Positions 25,318-32,994 of a stretch of DNA of 64,000 nt are shown here, in pieces. The position numbers and the translations under genes are program-made. The notes beneath the pieces were generated by a model, which did not search any database, was not told the origin of the DNA, and was given only the letters and a program-made list of their open reading frames with translations. The DNA is from Lachnospiraceae bacterium GAM79 (GTDB taxonomy: Bacteria; Bacillota; Clostridia; Lachnospirales; Lachnospiraceae), in NCBI GenBank assembly GCA_003584705.1, contig AP018536.1, positions 434,001-498,000 on the forward strand, written 5' to 3'. The number at the start of each line of letters is the position of its first letter. The first letter of the stretch is position 1.

Positions 25318-26295
25318 ATGTCATATCGGAAACAGATCAGCTATTTGGAATTACAGGAAAACGGGCAACGGATCCGGGGAGCCGGGTATGCAAAGCTGGA
25401 AAGCTGGGAAGAGGAAGAGATTCTGATGGTGCAGCTGAGAGGACAGGGGATCGTGTCCGGCAAGGAGATGATGCTGCTGTATCTGCAGCGGGAAAGCGGA
25501 GAAGAACTGTTATGTGAAATGACGGCAGAACGGGGGACCATTTCCTGTGAAAAAAGAATTTCCAGAAAAGCGGATTGGGAGCCGACACTGGGGATACGCA
25601 TTCCCCTGGAACGTAATTTTGAGATCATAGGGCGGTTTGCAGGAGCGGCTGGTGCGAAGAAAGTACCTGCGCCTGTGACTGCGATTGCACCGGTTACGGT
25701 GGGGGAAATCGAAGGACAGGGGCAAGGTGGAAACCAGCCGGAGCAGGCAAAGCGGCCGATACAGACAGAACAGCAGGAAGCCCAAAATAGGGAGATGCAG
25801 CGGGAGCGGGTGCAGGAGCAAGGCAGGCAAGCCCGTGAACAGACCGAAAAAGTGGCAGAAACCGTAGTCGCAAACGAAAAAATGGTCAGTGGATCGGAAG
25901 CCCGGAGCTCGAAAAAAACTGCCACGGAACACACTCTCCACATGAAAGACACCAAATGGGAGCAATTAAGCAGTATCTACCCCCACATCCATCCCTTCCG
26001 GGATGCCAGAGAATTTCTTTCCGTGGGTCCGGAGGATTTCGTTGTGTTGCGGGAGCGTTGCTATCAGATGACCCACAACAGTTTTTTGTTGCATGGCTAT
26101 TATAATTACAGACATTTATTATTAATGCGTCAGGAAGTCTCTGGGGAAGTGAAATATTACATAGGAGTCCCGGGTAATTTTTATGAAAGAGAAAAACAGG
26201 TAGCCAGAATGTTTGGCTTTGAAAGTTTTGAAGGAACCAGAGAACCGGCATGGGAAGGGGATTTCGGATATTATCTGATCGCAGTGGAACTGTGA
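25318..26295 (+). CDS. conserved protein of unknown function (DUF6128-like C-terminus)
   Basis: 325 residues, no signal peptide or membrane segment. Three parts are visible: an N-terminal beta-rich region (about 1-105), a low-complexity Gln/Glu/Arg-rich linker (about 120-200), and a C-terminal domain (about 205-325) with HPFRDAREFLSVGPEDF, LLHGYYNYRHLLL and YYIGVPGNFYEREKQVA. I recall this C-terminal pattern as a Lachnospiraceae-restricted family, possibly DUF6128, but cannot confirm it. No function is proposed. Its ribosome binding site is within the hairpin described just upstream. The convergent radical SAM gene ends 5 bp away. Confidence 0.75.
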   Translation: MSYRKQISYLELQENGQRIRGAGYAKLESWEEEEILMVQLRGQGIVSGKEMMLLYLQRESGEELLCEMTAERGTISCEKRISRKADWEPTLGIRIPLERNFEIIGRFAGAAGAKKVPAPVTAIAPVTVGEIEGQGQGGNQPEQAKRPIQTEQQEAQNREMQRERVQEQGRQAREQTEKVAETVVANEKMVSGSEARSSKKTATEHTLHMKDTKWEQLSSIYPHIHPFRDAREFLSVGPEDFVVLRERCYQMTHNSFLLHGYYNYRHLLLMRQEVSGEVKYYIGVPGNFYEREKQVARMFGFESFEGTREPAWEGDFGYYLIAVEL

Positions 26296-26300
26296 GAGAA

Positions 26301-27290
26301 TCACAGTCCCCGCTCGTCAAATTCCGGAATAAAGCTTTCACAGGCGGCACTTCCCTCTTGCCGGAAGCCCTGTTCAATGCCGATTCGCTCCGCAAAGCGC
26401 AGGACCCGGTCATATTCCTCCGGTGTCACTGTGCGATTGAGTGCTTCAATATCTGCCACCTGCGGAAGAGGTGTATATTGATTCATAATGCTAATATAGA
26501 TATGATCCCCGTAGGTCTCATGGAGATACCGCAGGATCTTCTTGGAGTCTTTCGCTTGTCCCGGCAGGAGCAGATGGCGTACGATCATCCCCCGCTGCAT
26601 CAGCCCGGTGTCGGGATCCATGACCGGATCTAAGACCTGCCGGTACATTTCCGCAATGGCAGCGCAGGCAATCTCAAAATAGTCCGGGGCATGCGAATAC
26701 GCAGCGGAAAGCTCCGGAGAAAAATATTTCAGATCCGGCAGATAGATATCCACCAGACCATCCAGATGGCGTAAAGCCTCCGGAGATTCGTAACTGCCGG
26801 TATTGTATACAATGGGGATGGACAGTCCCTGATTTTTGGCCTGCTGTAAGGCAATGACGATCTGGGGAAGAAAATGTGTGGGGGTAACAAGATTGATATT
26901 GTTAGCACCCTGTTCCTGTAATTGTAGAAAGATTTTCACCAGATGTTCGGGAGTGATGACTCGTCCGGCTTTCCCCAGAGCGATGTTATGGTTCTGGCAG
27001 AAGACACAGCGCAGGTTGCATCCGGAGAAAAAGACGGTACCGGAACCGGAAGTACCGGAGATACAGGGCTCCTCCCAATAATGCAGAGAGGCTCTGGCAG
27101 CCATAATATCTGCCGTCTGGCCACAATATCCCACGCCACCATCCAGGCGATCGGCATGACAGGCCTTGGGACACAGGACGCAGTCGGACATGATTTTCCG
27201 GAACCATGCGGCATCTTGGGGAGCCAGATCGCCGGAAACGGATGCTATGCTGTTGGAAACCAAAAAAGGGGATGACATATCGCCTGACAC
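26301..27290 (-). CDS. PflA-like radical SAM protein
   Basis: 329 residues. The radical SAM motif is GCNLRCVFCQNH (Cys-x3-Cys-x2-Cys). A second Cys set, CVLCPKACHADR and GYCGQ, precedes it, as in COG1313 proteins related to pyruvate formate-lyase activating enzyme. The protein presumably activates a glycyl radical enzyme or catalyses an unknown radical reaction. The start is a GTG at 27288-27290 preceded by AAGAGG with 9-nt spacing; an ATG four codons in is possible. It begins about 55 bp downstream of the SRP RNA gene on the same strand. Confidence 0.87.
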   Translation of the reverse strand: MSGDMSSPFLVSNSIASVSGDLAPQDAAWFRKIMSDCVLCPKACHADRLDGGVGYCGQTADIMAARASLHYWEEPCISGTSGSGTVFFSGCNLRCVFCQNHNIALGKAGRVITPEHLVKIFLQLQEQGANNINLVTPTHFLPQIVIALQQAKNQGLSIPIVYNTGSYESPEALRHLDGLVDIYLPDLKYFSPELSAAYSHAPDYFEIACAAIAEMYRQVLDPVMDPDTGLMQRGMIVRHLLLPGQAKDSKKILRYLHETYGDHIYISIMNQYTPLPQVADIEALNRTVTPEEYDRVLRFAERIGIEQGFRQEGSAACESFIPEFDERGL

Positions 27291-27345
27291 AATCTATAAC
27301 CTCTTAACTGACTTATCCATGAATTCACAGAACACTTTAAATATC

Positions 27346-27511
27346 AAAACCGCACATGCCGGACCAGGATAACAGCTCCACCCAGTTTCCTCACGGCACA
27401 TGGAAGGTTCTACTTAGTGCTGCTTTGTTCCCAACCTGACACGGTTCGTAGATTCCCATTGCGTAAGACCGAGTTTCATCACTATTCCCATGATACCGGA
27501 CATGTACGGCC
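27346..27511 (-). ncRNA. ffs: signal recognition particle RNA
   Basis: On the minus strand the conserved SRP helix 8 core is clear: GTGTCAGGTTGGGAACAAAG continuing into CAGCACTAAG. The two ends pair (CCGTACATG and CATGTGCGG with CCGG/CCGG), giving one long rod of about 165 nt. A near-consensus promoter lies directly upstream, and GCGGTTTT marks the likely 3' end. The RNA scaffolds Ffh for co-translational membrane targeting. Ends are estimated from the terminal pairing. tadA is 3.3 kb upstream on the same strand, echoing the tadA-scr order of Bacillus. Confidence 0.9.
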
Positions 27512-27516
27512 TTTTA

Positions 27517-27545
27517 AGTGTATCCTGTTCCCCGGTTTTTGTCAA
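27517..27545 (-). promoter_or_regulatory. promoter of the SRP RNA gene
   Basis: On the minus strand TTGACA (27545-27540) and TACACT (27522-27517) are spaced by exactly 17 bp and place the transcript start next to the first paired base of the SRP RNA. Confidence 0.85.
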
Positions 27546-27636
27546 GCCTCTTTGCCTTGAAGGAAACAGGGAAGAGTGTTATAATTAAAATAATATGTAA
27601 TTTTGTCGAAAGATAGTTGCCTACGGAGAAGGATCC

Positions 27637-29226
27637 ATGAGAAACAAGCGAAAAAGTATATCCCTGCTGGGATGGATAATAGGTGCACTTTTACTGATAT
27701 ATCTGGGAGTATTTTGCTACCTGAATCTGTGTAAATATGCACAACATGTGGATTCGGATATTGCCGCAGAGGCTTTGCTGGCCCGGGAGATCTGGGTGGA
27801 GAAGGATATTACACCCAACGACTGGATCTCCAGCACGGAGAGACGGATCATTGGAATGCCTACGGTTGCAGCCGTATTTTACGGTATCACCGGCAGCATG
27901 CAGACGGCGGCGGGGATTACCTGTGTTCTATTGGGTGCGATTTTGCTGGGGACATTTTATTTTTTTCTGAGAAAATTGTCTTTGAGCAGACCGGCATCAA
28001 TTACGGCATTGCTGGTATTGTGTGCGCTGCCAATCAACGGTTTTCGCAATGAGGGGCAGATGGTTCCTTTTGTAACGCTGCTTTTATTCCTATTTGCAGA
28101 GTATTATGTGTTTCATGGCATTTTTCTGTTTTTTAATATCCTGTTTTACCTGAAATTAAAAGAAAACCGGCAGATGACCCGGAAGACCTTTCTGGAGTGG
28201 CTGGTATTGTTTGTTGCCGCAGTTTTGCTGAACTGTGGAGGACAGAGATGTCTGCAGGTCATCATCCTGCCACTGCTTGTAGTGGAAGTGATCGCTTTAT
28301 TCATGGAATCCGGACATCTCCGGCAGAAGCTGCCCGGTGGACGTTATCTTGCCACAGCCTATGTGGGAAGTCTTGTACTTGCTTTTCTGGTATCCTGTCT
28401 GTACGGCGGCAGAGGAGATTATGCAGTCTATCTGCTGCAGCCGGGAGAGGCAGTAGAGAAACTGCTTCTTGGGGTTCCGGCAGCCCTGTTGGAGAACTTC
28501 GGACTGGTGGGAAATGCAAAGGTAGGGAGCTTTGCTTCTCTGATGCAGCTTCTTGTCTGGGTGTTCCTGATCCTGTTGGGGTATGGACTCTGGTATGTGT
28601 TCCGGAAAAATACAGAGAGCACAGACAGACAAAAAGATGCACTGACAATTCTCCTTGCTTCTGTGGGAGTCACAGCATTTATCATCGGGATCACCAGCGC
28701 GGAGGCGGCCCATTATTACTTTTTCATGGCATGGTTCGCAGCAGCTGTTCTGGTAGCGGTGATGGTGGATCATATGTCGGAAGGACAGCCGGTGTTCGCT
28801 GGTCTGATCTTAACGGCTGTAGCGCTGTTCGCGGTGCTGAATCTGAAATACACCTACTGTGAAGCGGCCACCACACAGGATAACCTGAAGGAATATCAGG
28901 AAGTGGCGGATTATCTGACAGAAGCGGGAATCGACTACGGATATGCAGAATTCTGGGATGCCGAACGGATCTGTCTGATCACGGACGGCCGGGTGACGAT
29001 GGGACATTCCTATACCATGGCCAGTCTTTCCGGATACTGGTGGCTCACCAGTATGAAATGGTATCCACCGACGTTGCCCAAGGAAATGCGGACCGCTTAC
29101 GTCGTACGGACAGAAATGCGTGAAGCCTTTGAACAGCAATTTCCGGAAGGGGAAGCACCGATACTGGAATATGAGAATGAAAAGCTGGCAGTATATGTCG
29201 GTGACAGAAATTATGTGGAACTATAA
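27637..29226 (+). CDS. multi-pass membrane protein, possible GT-C-type glycosyltransferase
   Basis: 529 residues with about ten or eleven membrane segments and a C-terminal extracytoplasmic domain (about 420-529). The first loop contains VDSDIAAEALLAREIW, an acidic pair in the position where GT-C glycosyltransferases keep catalytic acids. No family can be named with certainty. It is followed after 21 bp by another large membrane protein of similar size, so they probably act together on a lipid-linked sugar or cell-surface glycan (inference). The pair lies in the opposite direction to the flanking tadA and SRP RNA genes. Confidence 0.7.
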   Translation: MRNKRKSISLLGWIIGALLLIYLGVFCYLNLCKYAQHVDSDIAAEALLAREIWVEKDITPNDWISSTERRIIGMPTVAAVFYGITGSMQTAAGITCVLLGAILLGTFYFFLRKLSLSRPASITALLVLCALPINGFRNEGQMVPFVTLLLFLFAEYYVFHGIFLFFNILFYLKLKENRQMTRKTFLEWLVLFVAAVLLNCGGQRCLQVIILPLLVVEVIALFMESGHLRQKLPGGRYLATAYVGSLVLAFLVSCLYGGRGDYAVYLLQPGEAVEKLLLGVPAALLENFGLVGNAKVGSFASLMQLLVWVFLILLGYGLWYVFRKNTESTDRQKDALTILLASVGVTAFIIGITSAEAAHYYFFMAWFAAAVLVAVMVDHMSEGQPVFAGLILTAVALFAVLNLKYTYCEAATTQDNLKEYQEVADYLTEAGIDYGYAEFWDAERICLITDGRVTMGHSYTMASLSGYWWLTSMKWYPPTLPKEMRTAYVVRTEMREAFEQQFPEGEAPILEYENEKLAVYVGDRNYVEL

Positions 29227-29247
29227 GATAAAAATGAGGGAACATTA

Positions 29248-30846
29248 ATGGAAAAAATATACCGTATTCTGTTGGGAATATTTCTTGTCTGTCTGATTCC
29301 CATTCTTTTGGTCCTGAGTTACTGGTCCTGTCGGTATTCTTATTACGGAACGGTGGATTACAGCATCAGAAATCTCCTGATAAAAGACAGTACCTGGAAA
29401 CATTTTGTTATTTTCCTGCTGACATCTGTCCTTGTCTATGAGGGAGATAAATGGCTGAATGCTCAAAATCAGGAAAAACAGGAAAAAATCTGTAGATACA
29501 CGTTACTGGCAACTGGCATGACGACATTTATTCTTGGGTGTGTTTATGTTCTGAAGAACCCCTATTATCCCGAGGGAGATCAGATCAATGCAACGGCGTT
29601 TGCGGCGTATTGTCGGGAGGGTAATTTTATCATGCTGGAACCCGGAGGCTATGTCGGGATGTATCAACAGCAAAAAGGGCTGGGAATATTGTATGAGATA
29701 TTGTTTGCCCTGTTTGGAAATTTCAATTATACTCCGGCAAAAATCCTGCATGTAATATGGTGGGTACTGGCGATTCTGGCAGGATACGGTTTCCTGAAAC
29801 TGAATACCGACAGAGCCATATTTAGAATCGTATATTGTATTATGATGTTGGGCTGTATTCCTTTTTTGCTGTATTTACCGTATATTTACGGGGACGTGCT
29901 CAGTATCAGCTTTGGAATGGTAATGTTCTGGGCGGTGTCTGCTTATGAACATTATGAGAAGAAGAGGTATATTGCGTTGGCGGCATGTGTGGCAGGGATT
30001 GCTGTGCTTGCCCGGAAAAATACATGGATCATACTCATTGGAGTGGGAATTTATGCAGTTCTGGTCTGCCTGAAGAAAAAGAAGGGACAATATCTGCTGG
30101 CAGGGTTTGCAATTCTTCTGACGGCAGCACTGACGGTGAAAGCGGTAGATGTAATGTATGAATACCGTTCCGGATATCCCAGTGACATTGGCATTCCGAG
30201 CATTCTCTGGATTGCGATGGGATTACAGGAGACGGATGGCATGGCCGGGGTGTACAATCGCTATCAGCAAACCACGTTTGCAGAACATGATTTTCAACAG
30301 GAGCCTGCCGCACAGGAAGGAAAGGAATATATTCGAGAACGATTGCGGGAGTTCCGGGAGAATCCGGCTATGGCCAGAGATTTCTTTAAGAGAAAACTGG
30401 AAGATCAATGGATCGAACCGCTGTTTTCCAGCCTCAAGGCAACAGAGTCGTTTGATACGGATGGAGAACCGCTGTCCTCCGGGATTACCAGTCTGTACTA
30501 TGGGAACATACATGAAACCGTATGGAAGCTGGCCAATTATTACCAGAGTATCGTATACTTGGCAGGACTTGTACTTGGAATTGTTTTGTGCGGAAGATGG
30601 TGGCGAAAAAAAGAAATTCCGACAGCATTGTGGCTGCCGTTGATTGGCATAGTAGGTGGCTTCCTGTTCAGTATCATCTGGGAAGCGCAGAGCAGATATG
30701 TATTTCCGTACTATGTATTTTTGATCCTCTTTGTGCCGATGGGACTTTATGAAACGGGAAGAGCGATTTCCCGATTGCCGAAGCATAGAAGAAAAACAAC
30801 CGAACAGAACCAGACACAGGAAGAAAGCTTACGAGAGATCGCCTGA
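29248..30846 (+). CDS. multi-pass membrane protein, GT39-like glycosyltransferase candidate
   Basis: 532 residues with about eleven membrane segments. The first large loop has PYYPEGDQINATAFAAYCREG, with acidic residues as in GT-C enzymes, and the C-terminus has an EAQSRYVFPYYVFL segment often seen in GT39-like proteins of Lachnospiraceae. A role in transferring sugars from polyprenyl phosphate donors outside the membrane is plausible but unproven. It is 21 bp downstream of the previous membrane gene. Its last 18 bp overlap the end of tadA on the opposite strand. Confidence 0.72.
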   Translation: MEKIYRILLGIFLVCLIPILLVLSYWSCRYSYYGTVDYSIRNLLIKDSTWKHFVIFLLTSVLVYEGDKWLNAQNQEKQEKICRYTLLATGMTTFILGCVYVLKNPYYPEGDQINATAFAAYCREGNFIMLEPGGYVGMYQQQKGLGILYEILFALFGNFNYTPAKILHVIWWVLAILAGYGFLKLNTDRAIFRIVYCIMMLGCIPFLLYLPYIYGDVLSISFGMVMFWAVSAYEHYEKKRYIALAACVAGIAVLARKNTWIILIGVGIYAVLVCLKKKKGQYLLAGFAILLTAALTVKAVDVMYEYRSGYPSDIGIPSILWIAMGLQETDGMAGVYNRYQQTTFAEHDFQQEPAAQEGKEYIRERLREFRENPAMARDFFKRKLEDQWIEPLFSSLKATESFDTDGEPLSSGITSLYYGNIHETVWKLANYYQSIVYLAGLVLGIVLCGRWWRKKEIPTALWLPLIGIVGGFLFSIIWEAQSRYVFPYYVFLILFVPMGLYETGRAISRLPKHRRKTTEQNQTQEESLREIA

Positions 30847-31341
30847 TGCCCTTCTGGCAGCTTTCTCCTGTTTGTTCCGGATGCGGAGCTCTTCAAAAAA
30901 AGTCTTCAGCATCTGGCTGCATTCCGTTTCCAGAATGCCCCGGGTAACCTTCACCTGATGGTTAAACTGGGGCATTTCCAGTATATTTAGGATCGAACCT
31001 GCACATCCCGCCTTGGGATTCATGCAGCCCATCACTACTTCAGGGATACGGGCCTGCACAATGGCACCGGCGCACATCTGGCAGGGTTCCAGGGTCACAT
31101 AGAGCGTGCATTCTTCCAGACGCCAGTCGCCGATCACTTTGCTGGCTTTGTTGATCGCTGTGATCTCTGCGTGCGCCAATGTATTCTTGTCTGTATTTCT
31201 CCGGTTGTAACCACGACCGATGATCTTACCTTCATGTACAATGACACAGCCGATGGGGACTTCCCCCAGGGCATAGGCTTTTTTTGCCTGCTTCAGAGCT
31301 TCCTTCATATATTTTTCTTCCACACTTTTGATTACTGCCAT
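30829..31341 (-). CDS. tadA: tRNA-specific adenosine deaminase
   Basis: 170 residues. Zinc deaminase motifs: HAE (AHAEITAI) with the catalytic Glu, and PCQMCAGAI with the two zinc Cys. It converts A34 of tRNA-Arg(ACG) to inosine. The C-terminus has a basic tail of about 15 residues. It overlaps the convergent membrane protein gene by 18 bp. In Bacillus tadA lies next to the SRP RNA gene; here the SRP RNA gene is on the same strand but separated from it by two opposite-strand membrane protein genes. Confidence 0.96.
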   Translation of the reverse strand: MAVIKSVEEKYMKEALKQAKKAYALGEVPIGCVIVHEGKIIGRGYNRRNTDKNTLAHAEITAINKASKVIGDWRLEECTLYVTLEPCQMCAGAIVQARIPEVVMGCMNPKAGCAGSILNILEMPQFNHQVKVTRGILETECSQMLKTFFEELRIRNKQEKAARRASGDLS

Positions 31342-31390
31342 GGTATCTGTAGCCTTTCTGGCGCATGCGCTGTCCGATTTATTCTGCCTT

Positions 31391-31404
31391 GGAAAACCTT
31401 TTCC
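31391..31404. promoter_or_regulatory. LacI-type operator-like palindrome between tadA and the regulator
   Basis: GGAAAACCTTTTCC differs by one base from the perfect palindrome GGAAAACGTTTTCC found before glgP at 32599-32612. It is upstream of the LacI-type regulator promoter and may mediate autoregulation, or act on tadA. Confidence 0.5.
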
Positions 31405-31438
31405 AAAAAATCACACTATATTTCGTAAATGCTGTACA

Positions 31439-31467
31439 TTGACGAAACTACCGTTAACTTATAGTAT
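31439..31467 (+). promoter_or_regulatory. promoter of the LacI-type regulator
   Basis: TTGACG (31439-31444) and TAGTAT (31462-31467) with 17-bp spacing. The transcript would have a leader of about 90 nt with small hairpins CCGCA-ttttgc-TGCGG and CGCAG-gaa-CTGCG. Confidence 0.65.
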
Positions 31468-31565
31468 AGAGAATATATGAGTAAACGTCAAATGGAACGA
31501 GACCGCATTTTGCTGCGGTAACGGAGAGCAACGGGCGCAGGAACTGCGACCGGAACGGGGGATTT

Positions 31566-32555
31566 ATGGTATCGATCAAAGAAGTTGCAAAACATGCCGG
31601 AGTGGCTATTTCCACAGTATCCAAGGTCTTAAATGGCTATCCTAATGTCAGTGAAGAGACGAAGAAAAAGGTACAGGACGCCATCAAGGAGTTGAATTAT
31701 ATTCCGAATTCCATTGCCGCTGCACTTTCCTCCAAACAGTTTGGAAGAATCGCACTGGTACTGGATCCTAACAGACAGACCCAGGCCATTGACCAGATCT
31801 TCATGCAGTATCTGGTAGGGGCACTGGATAAGGCCAAGGAACTGAACGTGGAGGTTGTGACGATCTTTCCGTCCATGATCGCGGGGATGACGGCGGAAGA
31901 GATCACAAGATCTTTTCTGTCCCAGAGTATCTCCGGCGTGGTGATCTATGGCATGTCTAAGGAGGACAAGGTGCTGCAGAAGCTGATCCGGGAGAAACAG
32001 TTTGCCTGTGTGGTAGTGGATGCGCCGATTGTCAATTCCAGGACTACATACATCAGCATTGATCAGGAACAGGCCCAGTATGATGTGGCGAAGAAGACCG
32101 TGCTGGATGACAACTGTAAACGAGTGCTATACATTGCGGGCAGAAGAGACGGTTATGTCACGGATCAGAGATTGAAGGGGATGAAGCGTCTGGTGAAGGA
32201 TCTGGATCTGACCATGATGGTCAGACAGGGAGACTTCAGTGAGCTGACGGCAAGAAACGTGGCATTGAAATATGCGAAGAATAAGGATGTGGTGGTCTGC
32301 GCTTCCGATCTGATGGCCATAGGTGCCATGAATGCATTGATCGATATGGATATTTTCCGTCCGGTGTGCGGCTTCGATGGTATCACCCTGATGGGATATG
32401 TCGGCAAGCAGATGAATACCATAAGGCAGGACTTCTACAGCATCTCCAGCAGAGCCGTGGAAGAGGTACACCAGCTGATGAACGGCGGGGAAGGGCATCA
32501 GGTAATCATGCCCCACAGTATCGTGAAAATGTACTATAAGGACATTATCTGTTAA
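31566..32555 (+). CDS. LacI family transcriptional regulator (glgP-linked)
   Basis: 329 residues. The N-terminal helix-turn-helix IKEVAKHAGVAISTVSKVLNG and hinge YIPNSIAAAL are followed by a periplasmic-binding-protein-like effector domain. GGGGG precedes the ATG. It lies directly upstream of glycogen phosphorylase, whose promoter contains a perfect 14-bp palindrome of the LacI type, so it probably controls glgP and perhaps itself. The effector is unknown; a maltodextrin or sugar phosphate is a guess from context. Confidence 0.92.
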   Translation: MVSIKEVAKHAGVAISTVSKVLNGYPNVSEETKKKVQDAIKELNYIPNSIAAALSSKQFGRIALVLDPNRQTQAIDQIFMQYLVGALDKAKELNVEVVTIFPSMIAGMTAEEITRSFLSQSISGVVIYGMSKEDKVLQKLIREKQFACVVVDAPIVNSRTTYISIDQEQAQYDVAKKTVLDDNCKRVLYIAGRRDGYVTDQRLKGMKRLVKDLDLTMMVRQGDFSELTARNVALKYAKNKDVVVCASDLMAIGAMNALIDMDIFRPVCGFDGITLMGYVGKQMNTIRQDFYSISSRAVEEVHQLMNGGEGHQVIMPHSIVKMYYKDIIC

Positions 32556-32594
32556 GCTATTTTGCACAAAAAATCAGGAAAATTAAAGAAAAGG

Positions 32595-32623
32595 TTGCGG
32601 AAAACGTTTTCCTATGCTATCCT
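32595..32623 (+). promoter_or_regulatory. glgP promoter with LacI-type operator in the spacer
   Basis: TTGCGG (32595-32600) and TATCCT (32618-32623) are 17 bp apart. The perfect palindrome GGAAAACGTTTTCC (32599-32612) overlaps the -35 and spacer, where a bound repressor would block RNA polymerase. The centre CG is typical of LacI-family operators. Confidence 0.65.
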
Positions 32624-32667
32624 GTGTATTGTAAGAGAACGACATACACAAAATCTCAGTATTGCGA

Positions 32668-32880
32668 GGGTATGAAAAGCCGGAAAGTGCAGGAAATACC
32701 CAAGGCGCAGCAGCAGAAAAGGTATGGAGGCCAAAAAGGATAGGAAATACCCAAGGCGCAGCGGGAAAAAGGGTATAGAGGCCGAAAAGTGCAGGAAATA
32801 TCCGGGGCGCAGCGGGAAAAAGGGTATGGAGGCCGAAAAGGATAGGAAATACCCAAGGCGCAGCTGAGACAAGGGGATGG
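32668..32880 (+). repeat. 51-bp tandem repeat in the glgP leader, about four units
   Basis: Units begin with GGTAT at 32669, 32721, 32772 and 32823, a period of 51-52 bp, with a decayed fifth unit near 32874. Each unit carries (G)GGTAT near its start and ATACCC or ATATCC about 20 bp later, so each can fold into a hairpin; the third unit changes ATACCC to ATATCC and keeps pairing by G-U. Because 51 is a multiple of three, open frames run through it on the minus strand, but no ribosome binding site or domain supports a protein. It fills most of the 440-bp gap before glgP. Confidence 0.85.
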
Positions 32881-32994
32881 GATACCAAAAATAAGTATAG
32901 TACCCAGACAAAGAAAAAGAATATGAAAAAATGAGTGTGGCACGGTACATTCATTTTGGCAAAAATAAAACTATCGTGCAGAATGGAGTTTGAA

